Notes: a model not told the origin generated them from the sequence alone. Numbered from the stretch's first letter, positions 1 through 9,349 are shown. The stretch: 64,000 nt of DNA from Prado023 sp963818445 (GCA_963818445.1 CAWFSG010000014.1:16045-80044); one strand, 5' to 3'. Translations and numbers: made by a program.

Positions 1-1
1 G

Positions 2-1044
2 GTCCGCCGGACCGCCGCGGGCCTTGGACTCGACCCGGGGACCATCGATCCCGGCCAGGAGTTCCCGGCCGTGCAGGCTCTTGATCCGGCGCACCTCATG
101 TCCGGGATCGAGGCCGACGATGAGCGGGCCTGGGAGGAGTTCCTCGACCGCTTCGGCCACCTGTCGGACAGCCCGAACGACTGTTCGCAGCCCACCTGGG
201 CTGAGGACCCGGATGCGGTGCGCCGATTGGTCGGCCAGGGCAGCACCCGGCTGGGTCGGATATCGGACGGTGTGCAGGGCAGCGGCTCGCGTGCGGAGCT
301 CCTTGCCGCCACGTCGCGGTGCGGCGCCCGTTCGTCGCCCGTCGGTGGTCCCGGGCGGCTCGGCTGCGGCTGGCCCGCGAGAAGGCCGGTTACAGCTACG
401 CGCGGGTGTACGCCCTGTTCCGCCCGACGTTCCTCGAGGCCGGTCACCGGCTGGCCTCACGCGCCGTCCTCGGCGAGGTCGACGACGTGTTCCTGCTGAC
501 CCTGGGGGAGGTGGGCGCCGCCCTGCACGACGACCTGCCGGATGCCGCCCGGGTGGTGGCCTCCCGGCGCGCGGAGATGGCTGAGGCCGCCGATCTGCAC
601 TGGCCGGAGACCATCGTGGGCGATGACCCCGTCCCGATCATGGGCCGCGCTCGTGCGCGGGTTCTCACCGGGGTCCCCACGTCCAGGGGCCGACACACCG
701 GCCCGGCCCGGATCGTCACGTCGCTGGCCAGGGCCGGGGACCTCGGGACTGACGATGTCCTGATCCTGGTGGCCGCGGACGTCACGTGGACCCCGTTGCT
801 CCTGCGGGCCGGTGCGGTGGTGACTGAGACCGGCGGGATGCTGTCGCATGCCTCGATCGTGGCCCGGGAGCTGGGTCTTCCCTGCGTGGCCTCGGTGGAG
901 GGTGCGACCGACATCGCCGAGGGGGCGATGGTCTGTGTCGATGGCGCTTCGGGCGAGGTGCTCGTGCTGGGCGAGCCCACCGAACCCGGTCCGAGCCGGG
1001 GGCCGAACGTGCCGATGGGTGCCGAGGGGATGGTGGACTCGTGA
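2..1044 (+). CDS. PEP-utilising enzyme, C-terminal part (PEP synthase / rifampicin phosphotransferase type); partial, frameshifted
   Basis: The reading frame is open from the window edge, so the N-terminal ATP-grasp part lies outside. The first part includes the family-like stretch FLDRFGHLSDSPNDCSQPTW. Near base 310 the similarity moves to another frame that runs to the stop. There the segment around EVDDVFLLTLGEV is the linker typical of PEP synthase-like proteins. The end is the swivelling phosphohistidine domain, with TETGGMLSHASIVARELGLP holding the catalytic His. Such enzymes move phosphate between ATP, a His and a small substrate. The stop overlaps the next start (GTGA), so the two genes are probably co-transcribed. 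The substrate cannot be told from this part. Confidence 0.75.
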
Positions 1045-1775
1045 AGACTGACCGCCGTGTCGCCGGTGTGACCGCCGTGCTCGCCGGCGCCGCCGCCGGC
1101 TACCTGGTCGGGTCGGTGTCCTTCTCCCGGCTGGTCGGGGAGCGGGCGGCTCCGGGCCAGGACCTGAACGTCACCATGATCGATGTTGCTGAGACCGGTA
1201 CCACGGTGGAGTTCCACGGGATCACCCCGACCAGCGTCAAGGAGCACGCCGGCAACCGGGCGATGATGCTGAGCATCGCGATGGAGGCGGCCAAGGCTGC
1301 CCTGCCCACCCTGGCTGGCCGGGTCCTCCTGCCGGGCACCCCGGCAGCCCCCGCTGCGGCGTCCGGTGCCGTGATCGGCCACATCTTCCCGATGTGGAGC
1401 GGGTGGCGCGGCGGTTACGGGATGTCGCCCATGATCGGAGGGTTCCTTGTCCTGGACCCGGCCGGGCTCGTGATCACGACGGCGGGGCTCAGTTCGGTGA
1501 TCCTGGTCAGCCACGACCGGCGACTGATGATGCTCTGGCCGGTGACCGTCCCGCTGTGGGGGGCAGCCCGGGGCCGGGGCGACATCCTCGCCTTCGGGGT
1601 CGTGGCCAACGTCGCCTACTGGGCCCGGCTGGTCCCCGAGCTGCGCCGGGGCCTGCGCTCCATCCTCAGCGTCCGCCGCCCGGTGAACTCAGGCGGATTC
1701 GACGTCGCGGCGGCGAAGGGCGATGGCTCCGCCGGCGGCGAGCAGGACCCCGAGGGCGACCAGCACGCCGGCTGA
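1041..1775 (+). CDS. PlsY-like glycerol-3-phosphate acyltransferase family membrane protein (divergent)
   Basis: Starts at a GTG overlapping the previous stop. The protein has 244 residues and several hydrophobic segments. An N-terminal GYLVGSVSFSRLVG resembles the first PlsY motif. Around residue 113, GHIFPMWSGWRGGYGMSP matches the PlsY signature GHxFPxxxGFKGGKG, but the Lys of GGKG is Tyr here and Phe is Trp. PlsY moves acyl groups from acyl phosphate to glycerol 3-phosphate at the membrane. The altered motif and the middle part, which differs from standard PlsY, suggest a paralogue, possibly with another acceptor. The last residues overlap the convergent ABC permease gene, so the true C-terminus could be shorter if an indel is present. 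Confidence 0.62.
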   Translation: MKTDRRVAGVTAVLAGAAAGYLVGSVSFSRLVGERAAPGQDLNVTMIDVAETGTTVEFHGITPTSVKEHAGNRAMMLSIAMEAAKAALPTLAGRVLLPGTPAAPAAASGAVIGHIFPMWSGWRGGYGMSPMIGGFLVLDPAGLVITTAGLSSVILVSHDRRLMMLWPVTVPLWGAARGRGDILAFGVVANVAYWARLVPELRRGLRSILSVRRPVNSGGFDVAAAKGDGSAGGEQDPEGDQHAG

Positions 1776-3332
1776 CCTCCAGTCGGGGCTCACGGCGGGT
1801 GCCGGTGCCACGTGGTGCAGCACGGACAGGTTCAGCACCCATGAGGGCAGGGCCACAGCGGAGCCCACCACCTCGAGCAGGAAGGACGCCGCGACCAGGG
1901 TGTAGGTCAGCGTCACCGCCATCCGGGGGATCAGCCCGTGGGCCAGCGTCCCCGCGCCGAGGACGAACACCGCAGCGGGGATCGTGTTCGCCCCCGCCGC
2001 GGCGAGGTCGCCCACCCCGACGCCCAGGCCCCCGGCGTTGCCCGCGGCCCAGGTGCCGAGGACCGCAGCCGAGCCCGCGAGCAGCAGCACGCCGACGGAC
2101 ACCATCAACCTCCCGGCCAGCCAACGTCCCGCGGCCCACCGGGCGGACCAGGAGGTTGTCCAACCTGCTGGCTGCCTCCTCCTCGCGCGTGGCCGCGACC
2201 TGGCCCGCCGCGGCCGTGGTCAGCGCGAGGGCGATGAAGACGAAGGAGACCCCGACGTAGGCCCGCGTGCCGGACTCCTCGATCCCCAGCTGTCCCAGCA
2301 GGTCCCCGCCGGTGGAGTCCGACATGGCCTGCGCCGCGGTCCGCGCCACCAACCCGACCAGCATCCCGAACAGCGCAAGGCCCAGCGCCCAGGCCAGGGC
2401 CGGGCCCTGGGCCAGTCGGACGGCCAGCCCCAGCGGGCTGCCCAAGAGCCTGGTCCGGGCCCGCCGGGCACCTGCCTCGGCCAACAAGCCCGCCCCCGTG
2501 TCCCGTGCCCCCACCAGCGTCCACGCGAGCGTCCCGAGTGCAAGGGCCTACCGCGTAGGGCAAGCAGGATCGGCAGCAGGTGCGGCTCGGTCAACGGGTG
2601 GGCCAGTTCCAGCCAGCCCAGGGGGGTGGCCCAGCGCAGCCATCGCAGGCTCTCCGAGGAGTCGGCGACCACCCGGATCAGGTAGCTCGCCCCGAGGACG
2701 GCGGCGGCCATCCCCGCCGCCCGGCGACGGGTGTCGGCCACCTGCGAGGTCACCGCCCCCACCCCGACCATCACCGCCGGGGTGCTCACCACGGTGACTG
2801 CGAGCAGGACAGCCCGGTCCGTTCCGAGGTCCCCCCCGGCGCCGAGAGTCATGCCGACCACGGTGACCAGGAGCATCAGCCCCGTCGATGCAGCGATCCC
2901 GAGCAGGCTGGCGCGTGTGGCCCCCGGCCGCGTGATCGGTCCGGCCAGCACCACCTCGGCCCGCCCCTCGTCCTCCTCGCCGCGCAGGATCCGGGTCACC
3001 GCGAAGATCGCCCACACCGCCCCGACGAGGGCCAGCACGAGGACGACCCGCCACTCGGTGAAGCCGGCGACGGTCTCCAACGACCGGGTCTCCCCGAACA
3101 GTGCCGTGAGCCCAGGGTTGGACCCGATACTGCGCGCCAGGGTCACCCGGTCAGCCGGGTCCGGGTAGGCCGCCACGTACCCGATCACCGCCGTCACGGT
3201 GACCAGGACATTCGCCACGGCGACTGCCACGGCACCCTTCCACGTCCGGCGCAGCGCGAGCCGGGACACCATCGACCCGGCGCCGGTCCGCCTCGGGGCG
3301 CCAGCCACGGCCGGCGCCGTTCCCGCCGTCAC
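1689..3332 (-). CDS. ABC-2 type exporter permease, polyketide-antibiotic exporter type; frameshifted
   Basis: A GTG start overlaps the stop of the ATPase gene (GTGA). The protein of about 545 residues has two six-helix halves, as in actinobacterial exporters of this family. The first half runs to about base 2550, ending at PLGWLELAHPL. It continues in another frame (GLALFGMLVGLVARTAAQA) and changes frame again near 2130, where RWLAGRLMVSVGVLLLAGS resumes a good match to the family. The order of conserved segments is unbroken, so this is one gene with two apparent indels. It should form the membrane part of an exporter with the ATPase encoded just upstream. The exported compound is unknown. 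Confidence 0.75.
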
Positions 3333-4213
3333 GGTGCCGACCCGTAGTGGGTCAGGAACAGCTCCTCCAGCGAGGGCTCACGGCTGATCAGGCGGGAGGC
3401 ACCAGCCTCCGCGAGGACCTGCAGCAGGGGAGCCACGGGCCCGTCGACCTGGCAGCGCAGCGTCCCGGCCTCCACCGTGACGTCCCACACCCCGGGCACT
3501 GCACGAACGTCAGGCACAGGACGGCCGTCGAAGGAGGCCTCGACGCTCAGCGCGGAGCGCAGCCGCATCGAGTCCAACGAGCCGACCTCGACCAGCCGCC
3601 CGGAGCGCAGGATCCCCACCCGACCGCACAGGGCCTCCACCTCGGCCAGCACGTGGGAGGACAGGAACACCGTCTGCCCCGCGGCCTGGGCGTCGCGGAT
3701 GCAGCCTCGGAACACCTGCTCCATCAACGGATCCAGACCCGCCGTGGGCTCATCGAGGACGAGCAGCTCAGCGCGGGTCATCAGGGCGGCGATCAGGGAC
3801 AGCTTCTGCCGGTTGCCCTTGGAATAGGCCCGCACGCGCTTACCCGGATCCAGCTCGAAGCGTTCGACCAGCTCATCGCGATAGGCCGCGTCCACAGTGC
3901 CGTGGATCCGGCCCAGCAGGTGCAGCGTCTCGGCACCGGTCAGCGCGGGCCAGAGCGCGGCATCACCGGGAACGTACGCCAGGCGTCGGTGGATCGCCAC
4001 GGTGTCGCGCTGGGCATCCCCGCCGAGGACCTCGGCCCTCCCGGACGTGGGACGGATCAGGCCCAGCAGCAGGCGGATCGTCGTGGTCTTGCCGGACCCG
4101 TTGGGGCCCAGGTAGCCGAACACCTCACCCGCCCCAACCTCCAGGTCGAGGTCCACCAGGGCGGGTGACCCGCCGTAGTGCTTGGTCAGGCGCTCGGTCC
4201 GGATGACAGCCAC
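3329..4213 (-). CDS. ABC transporter ATP-binding protein (drug/polyketide exporter type)
   Basis: Begins at GTG 4213 (VAVIRTERLTKHYGG). Upstream sequence in frame has no family similarity. The protein has 294 residues. It has a Walker A GPNGSGKTTTIR near residue 40, a signature region AYSKGNRQKLSLIAAL, a Walker B LLVLDEPTAGLDP and an H-loop SSHVLAEVE. The C-terminal 70 residues are the extra domain seen in DrrA-like ATPases. It powers the permease encoded next in the operon, with the stop and start overlapping. The pair may export a lipid, antibiotic or other hydrophobic compound; DrrA-type transporters are known for this. Confidence 0.9.
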   Translation of the reverse strand: MAVIRTERLTKHYGGSPALVDLDLEVGAGEVFGYLGPNGSGKTTTIRLLLGLIRPTSGRAEVLGGDAQRDTVAIHRRLAYVPGDAALWPALTGAETLHLLGRIHGTVDAAYRDELVERFELDPGKRVRAYSKGNRQKLSLIAALMTRAELLVLDEPTAGLDPLMEQVFRGCIRDAQAAGQTVFLSSHVLAEVEALCGRVGILRSGRLVEVGSLDSMRLRSALSVEASFDGRPVPDVRAVPGVWDVTVEAGTLRCQVDGPVAPLLQVLAEAGASRLISREPSLEELFLTHYGSAP

Positions 4214-4420
4214 ACACCAACGTCTACCACGCGGGGGCGCTGCAGAACCCAACCGCATGGATGCAACGCAGAGGGTGCCGCAGGAGAACCACGGACCAGT
4301 CAGGGCGCTCGTGGTCATGGTCCTGGGGTTCCGCTGACGATCGCGCCCCCGGACTTGCCGGTGTTCCAGGCACCGTGACGCACGGCTGCCGCCGGGGCAT
4401 GATGGTCCTGGAGGTGCCCG

Positions 4421-5158
4421 ATGCTGCGTGACCTCGATGTGGGGACCGGGGGAGATCGGGTGCTGGTGCTCCTGCCGGGTTTCGTCACCCCGGCGCGTTC
4501 CTACACCGGCTTGGTCAGCCCCCTGGTCGTATCCGATCCCGGGTTGCGGGTGGTCGTCCCCCAGTTGTACGGCATCGGCCCAGGGGTGCTCACGGGTCGG
4601 TACTCGGTGGCCCAGGAGGTGCTGGAGGCGGTGGACCTGGTTGCGGACCTCGCCCGGCGGGGGGCGCCGGTGTGGTTGGCTGGCCACTCGCGGGGAGGGC
4701 TGGCAGCGTGGCTGGCAGCCGAGGCCCTCGAGGAGTACGCCCGGCCTGCGGGCCTGGTCCTGATCGACCCGGTGGACACCGCAGGTCCCCGATCGGTGGT
4801 GACGCGACTCCCGCGGTTCTCCCTGGAATGCCTGGTGATCGGCGCCGGGATCGGCTCCCGGTGTGCTCCCGTGGGGGTGAACCACGAGCGGTTCGCCGCC
4901 GCAGCGCCGCGCCGGATCCACGCCACGGTCCCGGGGTGCGGGCACGCTGATGTGCTGACGGGTCGGGCGCTGCGCTGGGGTCGGACGCTGTGCGCGGGGG
5001 GACCGGACCCGCAGCGCGCCCGTGCCACGGTGACCGCGCTGATCTCGGCCCATCTGCGTGGAGAACTCGAACCGCACCTCGTCGTTCCGGGGCCCGAGAT
5101 GGGCAACCCCAGCCTGGGCCGTGACGACCGGTGGCCCACTGCGGTTGTCTGGCACTGA
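4421..5158 (+). CDS. alpha/beta hydrolase, chlorophyllase/dienelactone-hydrolase-like
   Basis: ATG 4421 follows a clear GGAGGT ribosome site. The 245-residue protein opens with a hydrolase first strand (RVLVLLPGFVTP) and has the nucleophile elbow LAGHSRGGLAAW near residue 87, with Ser flanked by Arg rather than the more usual residues. LVLIDPVD is the following strand and HATVPGCGHADV carries the likely catalytic His. No signal peptide is seen, so it should be cytoplasmic. The substrate is unknown. The 207 bases between it and the divergent ABC ATPase gene hold no obvious reading frame and must contain both promoters. Confidence 0.72.
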   Translation: MLRDLDVGTGGDRVLVLLPGFVTPARSYTGLVSPLVVSDPGLRVVVPQLYGIGPGVLTGRYSVAQEVLEAVDLVADLARRGAPVWLAGHSRGGLAAWLAAEALEEYARPAGLVLIDPVDTAGPRSVVTRLPRFSLECLVIGAGIGSRCAPVGVNHERFAAAAPRRIHATVPGCGHADVLTGRALRWGRTLCAGGPDPQRARATVTALISAHLRGELEPHLVVPGPEMGNPSLGRDDRWPTAVVWH

Positions 5159-5222
5159 GACGGCAACCTCAGCCCGGCGTTCTCACTGGCGCAGCCGTGC
5201 CGGTGGCCACGCGGCTTGTCGC

Positions 5223-5253
5223 TGAACATCACTGGCCTGCCCGGGTCTAGCCT
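5223..5253 (+). promoter_or_regulatory. probable promoter of the first SulP gene, leaderless transcript
   Basis: A -10-like TAGCCT (5248-5253) lies 9 bases before ATG 5263, and a weak -35-like TGAACA lies 19 bases further upstream. The same TAGCCT and 9-base gap precede the second SulP gene at 23983. No ribosome site precedes either ATG. Conservation of the element between the paralogues suggests transcripts that begin at or near the start codon, which is common in Actinobacteria. Confidence 0.45.
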
Positions 5254-5262
5254 GAAATGGTC

Positions 5263-7197
5263 ATGGCCACTCGTGTGCAGAAGCCCGCACACCTCGGCGA
5301 GCAGCCCCGTGAATGGCTGCCCGTCCGGCGGTGGATGCCCACGTACCAGCGCCGTTGGCTCAAGGGGGATCTGATCGCCGGGTCGGTCGTTGCAGCCCTG
5401 GCGATCCCGCAGTCCCTGGGTTATGCCAGCATCGCCGGGCTGCCCGTGCAGGTCGGCCTCTACTCGCTGCCCACTGTGCTGATCTGTTACGCCCTGCTGG
5501 GGTCGTCCCGGTTGCTGATCGTCGGACCGGTGTCGACGGTTGCGTTGCTCACCGGCACCCTCATCGCGGGGTTCAAGCCCGAGAGCCAGCAGGAGGCGAT
5601 GGCCCTGGCCGCCGGTATGGCAATCGCGGCGGGCCTCGTCCTGATGCTGGCCAGCGTGCTGCGCATCGGCTGGGTGGCTGAGTTCCTGTCCAAGCCGATC
5701 GTGACCGGATTCGTCCTCGGGCTGACGATCCTGGTGATCCTCGGTGAGCTGCCCAACATCCTGGGCATCCCCGGGCCGGCCACCTCGGACGTCACCGCGC
5801 GCATCAAGAACCTGGCCACCGGACTGGACGACATCCATCCACAGACCGTTGCGGTCGGTGTCATCTCGCTGGCGTTGATGTTCGGCGGCACCAAGTTGGC
5901 TCCGAAGGTGCCGTGGGCGTTGGTGACCCTGATGGTCGGCCTGATCGCGTCGAACGTCCTGGACCTGGCTGCTGACGGAGTCCGGGTCGTGGGCACCGTG
6001 CCCCAGGGACTCCCGACGCCGGCGCTGCCCGGGATCCCGGTGTCCGACTGGGGCCAGATCGTCCTCGCGGGGGCCGCGGTGGCGTTCGTGGGCCTGGCCG
6101 AAGGGCTGAGCGCTGCCCGGCTGTACGCCACGGAGGATGCCCGGGTCGACGCGAGCCAGGAGCTCCTCGCGGTCGGCGTCGGGAACGTGAGCTCGGGGAT
6201 CTTCGGGGGCTTCGGCGTTGCCGGGAGCCTGTCCAAGACCGCCACGGTGGACCGTGCGGGTGGGCGCTCGCAGGTGGCCGGGTTGACCACGGCCTTCCTC
6301 GCCCTGGCGACCATCCTGTTCCTGGCGCCGCTACTCTCAGCGCTGCCCAAGGCGACGCTGTCGGCGATCGTGATCCACGCCGTGTGGGGGCTGCTGGACT
6401 TCAAGTCGATGCGCCGGTACGCGTTCCTGCGCGTCAACGACGTCGTCGCGGCCACTGTGGCCGCCCTCGGCGTCCTGGTGTTCGGCCCGCTGCAGGGCTT
6501 GCTGCTGGCCATCACCCTGTCGGTGTTCGGACTGGTCTACCGGTCCAGCCGGGTGGACGTCGAGGTCATGGGACGGATCCCCGGGGAGAAGGCCGGCTGG
6601 GGCGGCATGCGCAACCACCCCGAGCGCCATCCGGTGAAGGGGATCCTGGTCCTGCGGGTGGACGTGCCGCTGTTCTGGGTCAACTCGGCCTCGATCAAGG
6701 ACGCGATCCTCACCCGGGTCGACGGCGCCCGGGAGTTCGTGGACGAGGAGATCGTGGCGGTCGTCGTCGACATCGAGGGCACCAACCAGATCGACACCAC
6801 CACCATCGACATGCTCGAGTCGCTGCTGGCCGCCCTGCGGGAACGGTGCGTTGACCTGTACCTCGTGCGGGTGATGTACCCGGTCCGGGTGATCCTGCGC
6901 CGAGCGGGCTTCGTGGCCAAGATCGGCGAGGACCACATGTGGCACACGATCAGCCAGGGGGTCCGTGAGGCCCGGATCCACTACGGGCTCAAGGAGGGCG
7001 TCGTCGACGCCTCCGGGGGCTACGACAGCGCGGCCGAGGAGCACGAGCCGCGGATCGTGCCCACCTACTTCGCCGACTCCAGGGTCAACCCCGAGGAGTC
7101 CCACGACGCCGAGTTCGAGGACGGGACGCCGCTCGAGGACGGGACGCACGTCGAGGACGGGACGCACGTCGAGGACGACCGGTCCCTGACGGAGTAG
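5263..7197 (+). CDS. SulP family anion transporter with STAS domain (copy 1)
   Basis: Membrane anion transporter of the SulP/SLC26 family, which moves sulfate, bicarbonate or related anions. ATG 5263 was chosen over ATG 5257 because the paralogue at 23983 begins with the same MAxRVQKPAHLGEQ sequence. The SulP signature lies near residue 45 (AALAIPQSLGYASIAGLPVQ). Ten to twelve hydrophobic segments follow to about residue 435. The STAS domain (about 460-570) has VVVDIEGTNQIDTTTIDML around the loop that in anti-sigma antagonists carries the phosphorylated residue. The C-terminus is an acidic tail of short repeats. The gene meets the response regulator gene tail to tail, 9 bases apart. The transported ion cannot be told from sequence. 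Confidence 0.9.
   Translation: MATRVQKPAHLGEQPREWLPVRRWMPTYQRRWLKGDLIAGSVVAALAIPQSLGYASIAGLPVQVGLYSLPTVLICYALLGSSRLLIVGPVSTVALLTGTLIAGFKPESQQEAMALAAGMAIAAGLVLMLASVLRIGWVAEFLSKPIVTGFVLGLTILVILGELPNILGIPGPATSDVTARIKNLATGLDDIHPQTVAVGVISLALMFGGTKLAPKVPWALVTLMVGLIASNVLDLAADGVRVVGTVPQGLPTPALPGIPVSDWGQIVLAGAAVAFVGLAEGLSAARLYATEDARVDASQELLAVGVGNVSSGIFGGFGVAGSLSKTATVDRAGGRSQVAGLTTAFLALATILFLAPLLSALPKATLSAIVIHAVWGLLDFKSMRRYAFLRVNDVVAATVAALGVLVFGPLQGLLLAITLSVFGLVYRSSRVDVEVMGRIPGEKAGWGGMRNHPERHPVKGILVLRVDVPLFWVNSASIKDAILTRVDGAREFVDEEIVAVVVDIEGTNQIDTTTIDMLESLLAALRERCVDLYLVRVMYPVRVILRRAGFVAKIGEDHMWHTISQGVREARIHYGLKEGVVDASGGYDSAAEEHEPRIVPTYFADSRVNPEESHDAEFEDGTPLEDGTHVEDGTHVEDDRSLTE
7116..7178 (+). repeat. 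18-base tandem repeat encoding an acidic SulP tail
   Basis: Three full copies and a partial copy of an 18-base unit (CGAGGACGGGACGC plus four variable bases) encode repeated EDGTxx blocks at the end of the first SulP transporter. The second SulP copy has no such repeat, so it arose after duplication or was lost there. Confidence 0.7.
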
Positions 7198-7206
7198 TGC
7201 CTGGGG

Positions 7207-7887
7207 TCAGGGGTCGAACCGGTACCCGAGACCTCTGATCGTGATCAGGTGCCGGGGGTGCGCGTGATCGGGTTCGATCTTGGCGCGCAGTCTCTTGATG
7301 TGGACATCGAGGGTCTTGTTGTCCCAGGCGCGGTCGGTACCCCAGATGCGGTCATACAGCTGACCCCGGGTCATCACCCGTCCGGCGTTGCGGACCAGCG
7401 TCTCCAGCAACTCGAACTCCTTGAGCGCCATCGGCACCCGGCGGCCGTTCACGGTGACCGTGTGGCGGTCGGTGTCGATGCAGACCGGTCCCTCGGTGAG
7501 CACGCTGGGAGGCAAGTGGGCCGGTGCTGGGGTTGCGCGTCGGATGACCGCGTGGATCCGGGCCAGCAGTTCGGCGTGGGAGTACGGCTTGGTGACGTAA
7601 TCATCGGCGCCCATCTCCAGGCCCACGACCTTGTCGGTCTCGGTGTCCCGGGCGGTCACCATGATGATCGGCACGTCCGAGGAGTTCCGGATTGTGGTGC
7701 ACACGTCCAGTCCGGACATGCCGGGCAGCATCACGTCGAGCAGGACCACGTCGGGAGCGATCCGGTGGAACATGTGGAGGGCGTCCTGCCCCGTCGTCGC
7801 GACCTCCACGTCGAAACCGTCGCGGCGCAGCAGGTAGGACAACGCCTCGGAGAACGCCGGCTCGTCCTCGACGAGGAGGACCTTCAT
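7207..7887 (-). CDS. RegX3-like OmpR/PhoB-family response regulator
   Basis: ATG 7887 begins MKVLLVEDEP after a GAGGTGAG ribosome site. The protein has 226 residues. The receiver domain (1-115) has acidic residues EDE, phospho-acceptor Asp in VVLLDVMLPGMSG, the switch region IIMVTARD and the Lys in YVTKPYS. The winged-helix domain (about 130-226) ends with KTLDVHIKRLRAKIE and TIRGLGYRFDP, close to RegX3 of mycobacteria, which controls phosphate-starvation genes. No histidine kinase such as SenX3 is nearby. The upstream repeat at 7954-7986 suggests that the gene is itself under PhoP/RegX3-type control. Confidence 0.85.
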   Translation of the reverse strand: MKVLLVEDEPAFSEALSYLLRRDGFDVEVATTGQDALHMFHRIAPDVVLLDVMLPGMSGLDVCTTIRNSSDVPIIMVTARDTETDKVVGLEMGADDYVTKPYSHAELLARIHAVIRRATPAPAHLPPSVLTEGPVCIDTDRHTVTVNGRRVPMALKEFELLETLVRNAGRVMTRGQLYDRIWGTDRAWDNKTLDVHIKRLRAKIEPDHAHPRHLITIRGLGYRFDP

Positions 7888-7953
7888 CAGCTCACCTCCC
7901 CGTTCACCCAGGACCAGACCACGGTATGGACCGCACCCGGGGAAGTCACGGGG

Positions 7954-7986
7954 GAGGCGTGAACACGGCATGAACGCTGGGTGATC
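7954..7986 (-). promoter_or_regulatory. PHO-box-like site: three 11-base direct repeats
   Basis: Read on the minus strand, three contiguous 11-base units stand 67 bases before the regulator start: GATCACCCAGC, GTTCATGCCGT and GTTCACGCCTC. PhoP-type regulators of Actinobacteria bind direct repeats of 11-base units close to GTTCACCCAGC. The period, unit sequence and direction toward the gene all fit. Autoregulation by the RegX3-like product is the simple reading. Confidence 0.55.
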
Positions 7987-8078
7987 ACTGGAACCAGTGA
8001 CTGACCAGGCCTCGCCAGGCCCACGATCTGCGAAGCGGCCCGGGACGCCACCAGCGCCACTGGGTCAGGGGCGCCGGG

Positions 8079-8510
8079 TCAACTCGTGGGGGCGGTCCGG
8101 CGCAGGAGGGCGTGGATCCTGGCGCGCAGTTCGGCGATGGAGAACGGCTTGGTCAGGTAGTCGTCGGCGCCGGCCTCGAGGCCGACGACCTTCTCGAGTT
8201 CGGCGGCACGGGCGGTGACCATGATGATCGGCACGTTCGAGGTTCGGCGGATGGTGCGGCAGACCTCGAGCCCGTTGAGGCCGGGGAGCATGAGGTCCAG
8301 CAGGATCAGGTCCGGTGCCTGGGTCTGGAACGCGTCCAGCCCGCGGGGGCCGGTGTCGGCCAGGGCCACCTGGAACCCGTCGTCGCGCAGCAGGTAGGCG
8401 ATCGCCTCGGCGATCGCCGGTTCGTCCTCCACGATGAGCACGGTCGCCGGGCCTGTGGTTCGGGTCCACCGCGCCTCGCTGCCGGTGCTGCCTGGCTGGA
8501 GGGTGGGCAC
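8079..8510 (-). CDS. stand-alone response regulator receiver protein
   Basis: The protein has 143 residues and contains only a receiver domain: VLIVEDEPAIAEAIAYLL, phospho-acceptor Asp in LILLDLMLPGLNG, IIMVTARA and Lys in YLTKPFS. It stops soon after the final helix, with no DNA-binding or output domain. ATG 8510 lies just past the stop of the LOG gene, so the two are probably translated from one message; a GTG just before VLIVEDEP is an alternative start. The receiver is close in sequence to that of the RegX3-like regulator encoded next. It could be a phosphate sink, a protein-interaction regulator or a truncated duplicate. No frameshift that would restore a winged helix was seen downstream. 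Confidence 0.75.
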   Translation of the reverse strand: MPTLQPGSTGSEARWTRTTGPATVLIVEDEPAIAEAIAYLLRDDGFQVALADTGPRGLDAFQTQAPDLILLDLMLPGLNGLEVCRTIRRTSNVPIIMVTARAAELEKVVGLEAGADDYLTKPFSIAELRARIHALLRRTAPTS

Positions 8511-8514
8511 CTGG

Positions 8515-9349
8515 TCACATCCCGTCGGAGGTGTCGAGGTCCGCCGGCCTCGGGCCTGTGGGCTGGGCGTGGTTCGCGGTGAGGATGATCTCCACGGCCT
8601 CGTGGGGGTCGTCGGTGAGGTGCACCAGGTCCAGGTCGCGCATGGAGATCCGCCCGGAGGTGGCCATCGTCGACCACAGCCAGGCCAGCAGGCCCGACCA
8701 GTACTCGCGGCCCATCAGGACCACGGGGAAGCGGGTGACCTTGGAGGTCTGGACCAGGGTGAGCGCCTCGAACAGCTCGTCGAGGGTGCCGAACCCGCCG
8801 GGCAGGACCACGAACCCCTGGGAGTACTTGACGAACATGGTCTTGCGGGCGAAGAAGTAGCGGAAGTTGATGCCCAGGTCGACCCATTCGTTGAGGCCCT
8901 GCTCGAAGGGCAGCTCGATGCCCAGCCCGACGGACACGCCGCCCGGCCTGGCAGGCGCCCTTGTTGCCGGCCTCCATGATCCCCGGCCCGCCACCGGTGA
9001 TCACCGCATAGCCGGCGCCGGCGAGCCCGGCGGCGACCTGCTCGGCCAGTGCGTAGTGCGGGTCGGAGGGGTCGGTGCGGGCCGACCCGAAGATGCTCAC
9101 CGCCGGGCCGAGAGTGGCCAGCGCCCCGAAGCCCTCCACGAACTCGGCCTGGATGCGCAGCACCCGCCAGGGATCGGTGTGCACCCACTCCCCGGCGTCC
9201 ATGGTGTCCAGCAGCCGCTGGTCGGTCGTGGTCGCCTGCACCTGGCCCCGGCGCAGCAGCACCGGGCCCTTGTGCTTGGTCACTTCCTGGGGCGCTGGCT
9301 CGGCGGGGTCCTCGACCCACGGGTCCTGTTCGATCATCTCTGTGGTCAT
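8515..9349 (-). CDS. LOG family protein (TIGR00730-like, nucleotide 5'-monophosphate phosphoribohydrolase type); frameshifted
   Basis: Starts at ATG 9349 (MTTEMIEQDPW). The first half has the Rossmann-like core with VSIFGSARTDPSDP and GGGPGIMEAGNKGACQAG. After an extra base in the CCC run at 8942-8944 it continues in another frame with VGLGIELPFEQGLN and the family motif PGGFGTLDELFE. The motifs GGGPGIMEA and PGGxGTxxE define the LOG/lysine-decarboxylase-like family, whose characterised members release adenine-type bases from nucleotide monophosphates. Removing one base gives an intact protein of about 277 residues. It is followed by the receiver-only gene 4 bases on. Confidence 0.8.

Noticed and set aside
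444..1514. Long minus-strand open frame over the PEP enzyme and PlsY-like genes
   Set aside because: No domain similarity, Arg/Ser/Thr-rich composition typical of antisense in high-GC DNA, and the plus strand encodes recognisable domains.
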